Assembly: GCA_964599885.1 (NCBI GenBank)
Contig: CAZRHH010000113.1
Location: 1-7,675, forward strand
Origin: CAZRHH01 sp964599885
GTDB lineage: Bacteria; Chloroflexota; Dehalococcoidia; DSTF01; JACRBR01
Direction: 5' to 3'
DNA length: 7,675 bases
The notes beneath the pieces are model-generated. The model searched no databases, was not told the DNA's origin, and saw only the letters and a list, made by a program, of their open reading frames with translations. Within the stretch, counting starts at the first letter, position 1. The number at the start of each line of letters is the position of its first letter. Made by a program: the position numbers and the translations under genes. Shown here one piece after another: positions 5,519 through 7,675 of this stretch.

Positions 5519-5940
5519 AGCTCGTGCGCTGGTCGCGGGCAGCGGCCTTGCTGGGCGTGGGCGCGACGCTGGCGCTCGCGGGCGCGAGTACGGGCGTGAG
5601 CCTTGCGGTCTTCAGCGTCGAGCAGGCAGCGCGAGGGCAGATCAGCGCCGCCGCTCACTTCGACCCCGATCATACGACCACACCGGTCGCGACAAGAACG
5701 GTGATCCCGACGACCACCGTCATCACCACACGCACCGCCCGCCCCGCCGCAACGCACGGCGCCACGCGCACGCCCAGGCCGCCAAGAACGATGGCGGCCA
5801 GACGCACGCCCAGAGCGTCCACAACGATCACCATCACACCTACGCCCGTACCTTCGGCGACGGTCGTCACCACACATACGTCGAGTGCTTCGACAACGAC
5901 CACGCTGACCACGATCCCGTCGCCGGACAGCGGCGGTTAG
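5515..5940 (+). CDS. Thr/Pro-rich secreted protein, probable second SipW substrate
   Basis: This 141-residue protein starts inside the sipW stop codon (ATGA overlap). It has a signal peptide (1-31, basic MKLVRWSR then a hydrophobic stretch) and then AVFSVEQAARGQISAA (31-46). This lines up with ALFSDSQTASGDVNAG of the TasA-like protein, sharing A, F, S, Q, A, G and A at matching positions, and so looks like the same SipW recognition region. From about residue 53 to the end the sequence is low-complexity: about a third Thr, with much Pro, Arg, Ala and Ser, and no Cys. Thr is coded by mixed ACG, ACC and ACA, so the composition appears to be selected at protein level. There is no C-terminal anchor or sorting motif. 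It could be an O-glycosylated stalk or spacer, or an adaptor that links fibres to the envelope. No family was recognised. Confidence 0.78.
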   Translation: MKLVRWSRAAALLGVGATLALAGASTGVSLAVFSVEQAARGQISAAAHFDPDHTTTPVATRTVIPTTTVITTRTARPAATHGATRTPRPPRTMAARRTPRASTTITITPTPVPSATVVTTHTSSASTTTTLTTIPSPDSGG

Positions 5941-5950
5941 CGGCGAGCGT

Positions 5951-6697
5951 TCACTCCTGCTGTCTCGCATCCGCGCGCAGCCGCAGCGCCAGCGAGTCGA
6001 ACCGGTGTTGATAGCCCAGCGCCCGGCCCACCGCCAGCGATGGTTCGTTCGAGAGCAGCGTCTGCCACTGCATGATCGCGCCCGGTCCGACGCCGTGCGC
6101 CGTGATCGCCGCCGCCACGACGCGTCCGTAGCCACGCCCGCGATGCGCTGGATGCGTCACGAACCCGACGTGGCGGATGCGCTCCCCGTGCTCCTTCCAT
6201 GATGCCGCGGCAATTAGCGCGCCGCCCTGGTACATCCCAAAGATTGGCGCCACCGCCGGGTCGATGCCGCCATGCTCCCACTCGGTCGGATCGCACGCAT
6301 CGCGCAGGCTGAGCAACGCACCGGCGTCGGCATCACCGAGCAGCCGCGCGGCGCCGCCGTCCCCGCCACGCGCGTCGCCAGCGTCGGCGTAGCCGATCCA
6401 CGCCGGCCCGACCAGGCGTTCCACGCGGCCGCCCAGCGCGTCTGCGAGGAGCCGCGCATCGAAGGCCTCGCCCGCCGCGCGTCCGTCGACCACCGCCGAT
6501 ACGGCGTCGCGAACGGCGTCCGGCGCGCTGATGACGAGCGATGCGCCGCTCCGCAACGCGTACACGCCGGCATACCCGATGAAGCCTTCGCCGTGCGGCA
6601 CCACCAGCACGCCCGGCTCGCGCAGCGCCGCCGCCGGTACACCGAGCTGGTACGCCCGGTACGCGTCGACCACCGCAAGATGTTCAGCAGATGGCAT
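5951..6697 (-). CDS. GNAT-family N-acetyltransferase, two-part
   Basis: This is a 248-residue cytoplasmic acetyltransferase using acetyl-CoA; the substrate is unknown. Numbering is from the ATG at 6697. A TTG at 6703 adds two residues, and neither start has a clear ribosome site. The C-terminal half (about 120-248) is a GNAT domain. It has IFGMYQGGALIAAASW, the beta4/CoA-loop segment HVGFVTHPAHRGRGYGR with RGRGYGR at 186-192, and LLSNEPSLAVGRALGY near the end, where the family often has Asn and Tyr. The segment ACDPTEWEHGGID before it recalls the ZmaR-like GNAT group, which suggests small-molecule acetylation, but that is inference. The N-terminal half (1-115) has no recognisable motif and may be a degenerate first GNAT fold. 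The gene converges with the Thr/Pro-rich gene (10 bases between stops) and is divergent from the Rid-family gene. Confidence 0.85.
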   Translation of the reverse strand: MPSAEHLAVVDAYRAYQLGVPAAALREPGVLVVPHGEGFIGYAGVYALRSGASLVISAPDAVRDAVSAVVDGRAAGEAFDARLLADALGGRVERLVGPAWIGYADAGDARGGDGGAARLLGDADAGALLSLRDACDPTEWEHGGIDPAVAPIFGMYQGGALIAAASWKEHGERIRHVGFVTHPAHRGRGYGRVVAAAITAHGVGPGAIMQWQTLLSNEPSLAVGRALGYQHRFDSLALRLRADARQQE

Positions 6698-6721
6698 GTG
6701 CAAGATCGTACGTCAACAGCG

Positions 6722-6738
6722 CGCGATGGCCCATCGCG
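6722..6738. promoter_or_regulatory. Perfect 17-base palindrome between divergent genes
   Basis: CGCGATGG-C-CCATCGCG is perfectly symmetric around base 6730. It lies in the 135-base gap between the acetyltransferase ATG (6697, leftward) and the Rid-family ATG (6833, rightward), 25 bases from the former. The position suits an operator for a dimeric repressor controlling one or both genes. No regulator gene is adjacent, so the binding protein is unknown. Confidence 0.45.
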
Positions 6739-6832
6739 TTCTCGCGCGCCGCACTTCCAATCGAAGCCACACCTGCGGTATCGTCGGAATCAGTGAGACC
6801 GCGGCGTGGCGCTATCGATGGAGGGACGAACA

Positions 6833-7231
6833 ATGGTCGAGAACCGGAAGATCAATCCGTGGACGTGGCAGGATGCATTCGGCATCTCGCAAGCCATCGA
6901 AACGACCGGTCACCAGCGCGTGCTGCGCTGCTCTGGCCAGACGTCCGTGAACGCCGACGGAGAGCCGATGCACGCCGGCGACATGGCCGCCCAGATGAAA
7001 CTCGCGCTCGACAACCTTGAGACGGTGCTGAAGGCGGCGGACATGACGCTCACAAACGTCGTCCGGCTCAACGTGTACACCACGGACGTCGACCAGATCA
7101 TGCAGCACTTCGGGCCGCTGGCGGAGCGCCTGGCGGCGGCGGGCGTGCAGCCGGCGTGTACGCTGCTCGGCGTCGCCCGACTCTTCGAACCTTCGATCAT
7201 GGTCGAACTGAAAGCCGACGCCGTGGCGTGA
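6833..7231 (+). CDS. Rid-family (YjgF/YER057c/UK114) protein lacking the RidA arginine
   Basis: This is a 132-residue protein of the Rid family, small trimeric cytoplasmic proteins. RidA itself hydrolyses reactive enamines and imines made by PLP enzymes. The ATG at 6833 is preceded by GGAGGG (6820-6825) with a seven-base spacer. In-frame starts at 6806 (GTG) and 6818 (ATG) lack such a site. Family features are RCSGQTSVNADGEP (32-45), the helix QMKLALDNLETVLKAAD, VVRLNVYTTDV (76-86), and the end segment GVQPACTLLGVARLF (104-118) followed by VELKADAVA. In RidA the segment reads P-A-R-S/T with the Arg that holds the substrate carboxylate; here it is Cys109. Rid subfamilies without this Arg are known and do not show RidA's imine deaminase activity, so this member likely has another role. 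It stands alone on its strand. Confidence 0.93.
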   Translation: MVENRKINPWTWQDAFGISQAIETTGHQRVLRCSGQTSVNADGEPMHAGDMAAQMKLALDNLETVLKAADMTLTNVVRLNVYTTDVDQIMQHFGPLAERLAAAGVQPACTLLGVARLFEPSIMVELKADAVA

Positions 7232-7403
7232 GATGGAGCGGATACGAGCCAACTCGTCTGGCGACCGCCACATCAGCAAGCATCAAGGCCGCTTGAACTT
7301 AGTCTGGATCGCCTTTCGCCCTCGATTGACGCGGAAACCTGTAACATCTGGCCCCTGCGTGCGTTTGTGATCTTGGCGGCCCGTGCCCAGACCGGCAGGC
7401 GAG

Positions 7404-7425
7404 TCTACGGAGCTTCGGCTCCAGA
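7404..7425. other. Hairpin with cTTCGg tetraloop
   Basis: GGAGC (7409-7413) pairs with GCTCC (7418-7422) around TTCG, closed by the C-G pair that makes UUCG loops unusually stable. TCT (7404-7406) and AGA (7423-7425) can extend the stem past a two-base bulge. No T-tract follows on either strand, so it is not an intrinsic terminator. It would be part of the long leader of the final gene if transcribed. Confidence 0.4.
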
Positions 7426-7443
7426 TGTGGCGAATCGGCCTTT

Positions 7444-7471
7444 CCGCTTCCCGCTTCGCGACTCCCGCTTC
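7444..7471. repeat. Heptamer tandem repeat (CCGCTTC, four units, one diverged)
   Basis: The 28 bases divide into four 7-base units: CCGCTTC, CCGCTTC, GCGACTC, CCGCTTC. Three are identical and the third differs at three positions. It is a short tandem repeat in non-coding DNA about 70 bases before the next gene. Confidence 0.6.
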
Positions 7472-7538
7472 CAGCTTGGGTGCAGGCACCGGCAAAGATC
7501 TCGGGGTTCCCGCCGATTCTGAGACTGAGAGGGACGTC

Positions 7539-7675
7539 ATGACCAAGCAAACGCCGGCCGCCATGAACGATATTGAAGCCGCAACGACCGCCCGCTGGCT
7601 GACGCGCACGCTGGCGCCCGCCCGCGCCGAGGCCACGGCCGGCCCCACCGCCGAAGCCGTCGACCGCATCCGCGC
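7539..7675 (+). CDS. Unrecognised protein, N-terminal 45 codons (cut by window edge)
   Basis: This is the start of a gene that continues past the right edge. The ATG at 7539 has AGAGGG (7528-7533) five bases upstream, and codon third positions are strongly GC-rich, as in the surrounding genes. The visible protein, MTKQTPAAMNDIEAATTARW then LTRTLAPARAEAT and GPTAEAVDRIR, is Ala-rich and helical-looking. It has no signal peptide or membrane segment so far. The style (a short polar start, then a pattern ending in AEAVDRIR) recalls N-termini of cytoplasmic regions of anti-sigma or small membrane proteins, but this is only an impression and no family is assigned. A second in-frame ATG (codon 9) is a possible alternative start without a better ribosome site. 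Confidence 0.6.
   Translation, partial: MTKQTPAAMNDIEAATTARWLTRTLAPARAEATAGPTAEAVDRIR

Larger units (their letters stand above)
7232..7538. other. Non-coding gap between the Rid-family gene and the last gene
   Basis: These 307 bases carry no supported gene. Visible elements are a weak hairpin just after the Rid-family stop (ACGAG 7244-7248 with CTCGT 7253-7257, no T-tract), a hairpin with a TTCG loop (7404-7425), a heptamer tandem repeat (7444-7471), and the ribosome site of the next gene (AGAGGG, 7528-7533). No confident promoter hexamers were found. Confidence 0.55.

Noticed and set aside
5469..6011. Plus-strand frame rich in His and Asp overlapping the Thr/Pro-rich gene
   Set aside because: It looks like a metal-binding His-rich protein, but it is the shifted reading of ACC/ACG/ATC codons, overlaps the end of sipW, and its start has no ribosome site. 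The signal peptide and ATGA overlap support the Thr/Pro frame instead.
7283..7669. Minus-strand ORF across the right-hand gap and antisense to the last gene
   Set aside because: It has no ribosome site or domain and runs through the heptamer repeat. The plus-strand frame has a good ribosome site and the expected codon bias.

Overview
This window reads as one stretch of a high-GC bacterial chromosome. Three things point to a Gram-positive-like or monoderm high-GC lineage, most plausibly a Chloroflexota bacterium such as a Dehalococcoidia relative: the GC-rich third codon positions, the pairing of a TasA/camelysin-type protein with a SipW (ER-type) signal peptidase, and the codon style. The taxonomic guess is inference from gene content only. 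No rRNA, tRNA, CRISPR array or insertion sequence was recognised.

Left part (1-3789, all on the minus strand). The window opens inside the N-terminal end of a secreted protein that starts at a TTG with a good Shine-Dalgarno (SD) site. To its right is a leftward cluster in the order response regulator, sensor histidine kinase, sugar-nucleotidyltransferase. The regulator and kinase overlap by 17 bases, and the nucleotidyltransferase follows 60 bases after the kinase. They look like one operon coupling an envelope-sensing two-component system to nucleotide-sugar supply.

Central non-coding region (3790-4401). About 610 bases separate the leftward two-component operon from the rightward TasA/SipW operon. 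It is rich in structure: a 14-base palindrome covering the regulator's ribosome binding site, a long inverted repeat (16-base arms, 44-base spacer), short palindromes and direct repeats, two consecutive hairpins (one with a T-tract on the minus strand), and a perfect SD sequence with no start codon.

Right-centre (4402-5940, plus strand). This is a compact three-gene export module: a TasA/camelysin-like secreted protein, a SipW-type signal peptidase, and a Thr/Pro-rich secreted protein. The last gene starts inside the sipW stop codon (ATGA overlap). Its N-terminus carries the same export signature as the TasA-like protein but it lacks the TasA beta domain. The likely picture is a dedicated peptidase processing two cognate surface substrates, one of them a stalk-like or mucin-like polypeptide. 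The gap between the TasA-like gene and sipW is almost entirely base-paired GC-rich structure, which may set the substrate-to-peptidase ratio.

Right part (5941-7675). A minus-strand GNAT acetyltransferase converges on the Thr/Pro-rich gene with a 10-base gap. It is divergent from a Rid-family (YjgF) protein that lacks the arginine used by RidA for imine deamination. A perfect palindrome sits between these two promoters. About 300 non-coding bases with a heptamer tandem repeat follow, and then the start of an unrecognised gene that runs off the window.
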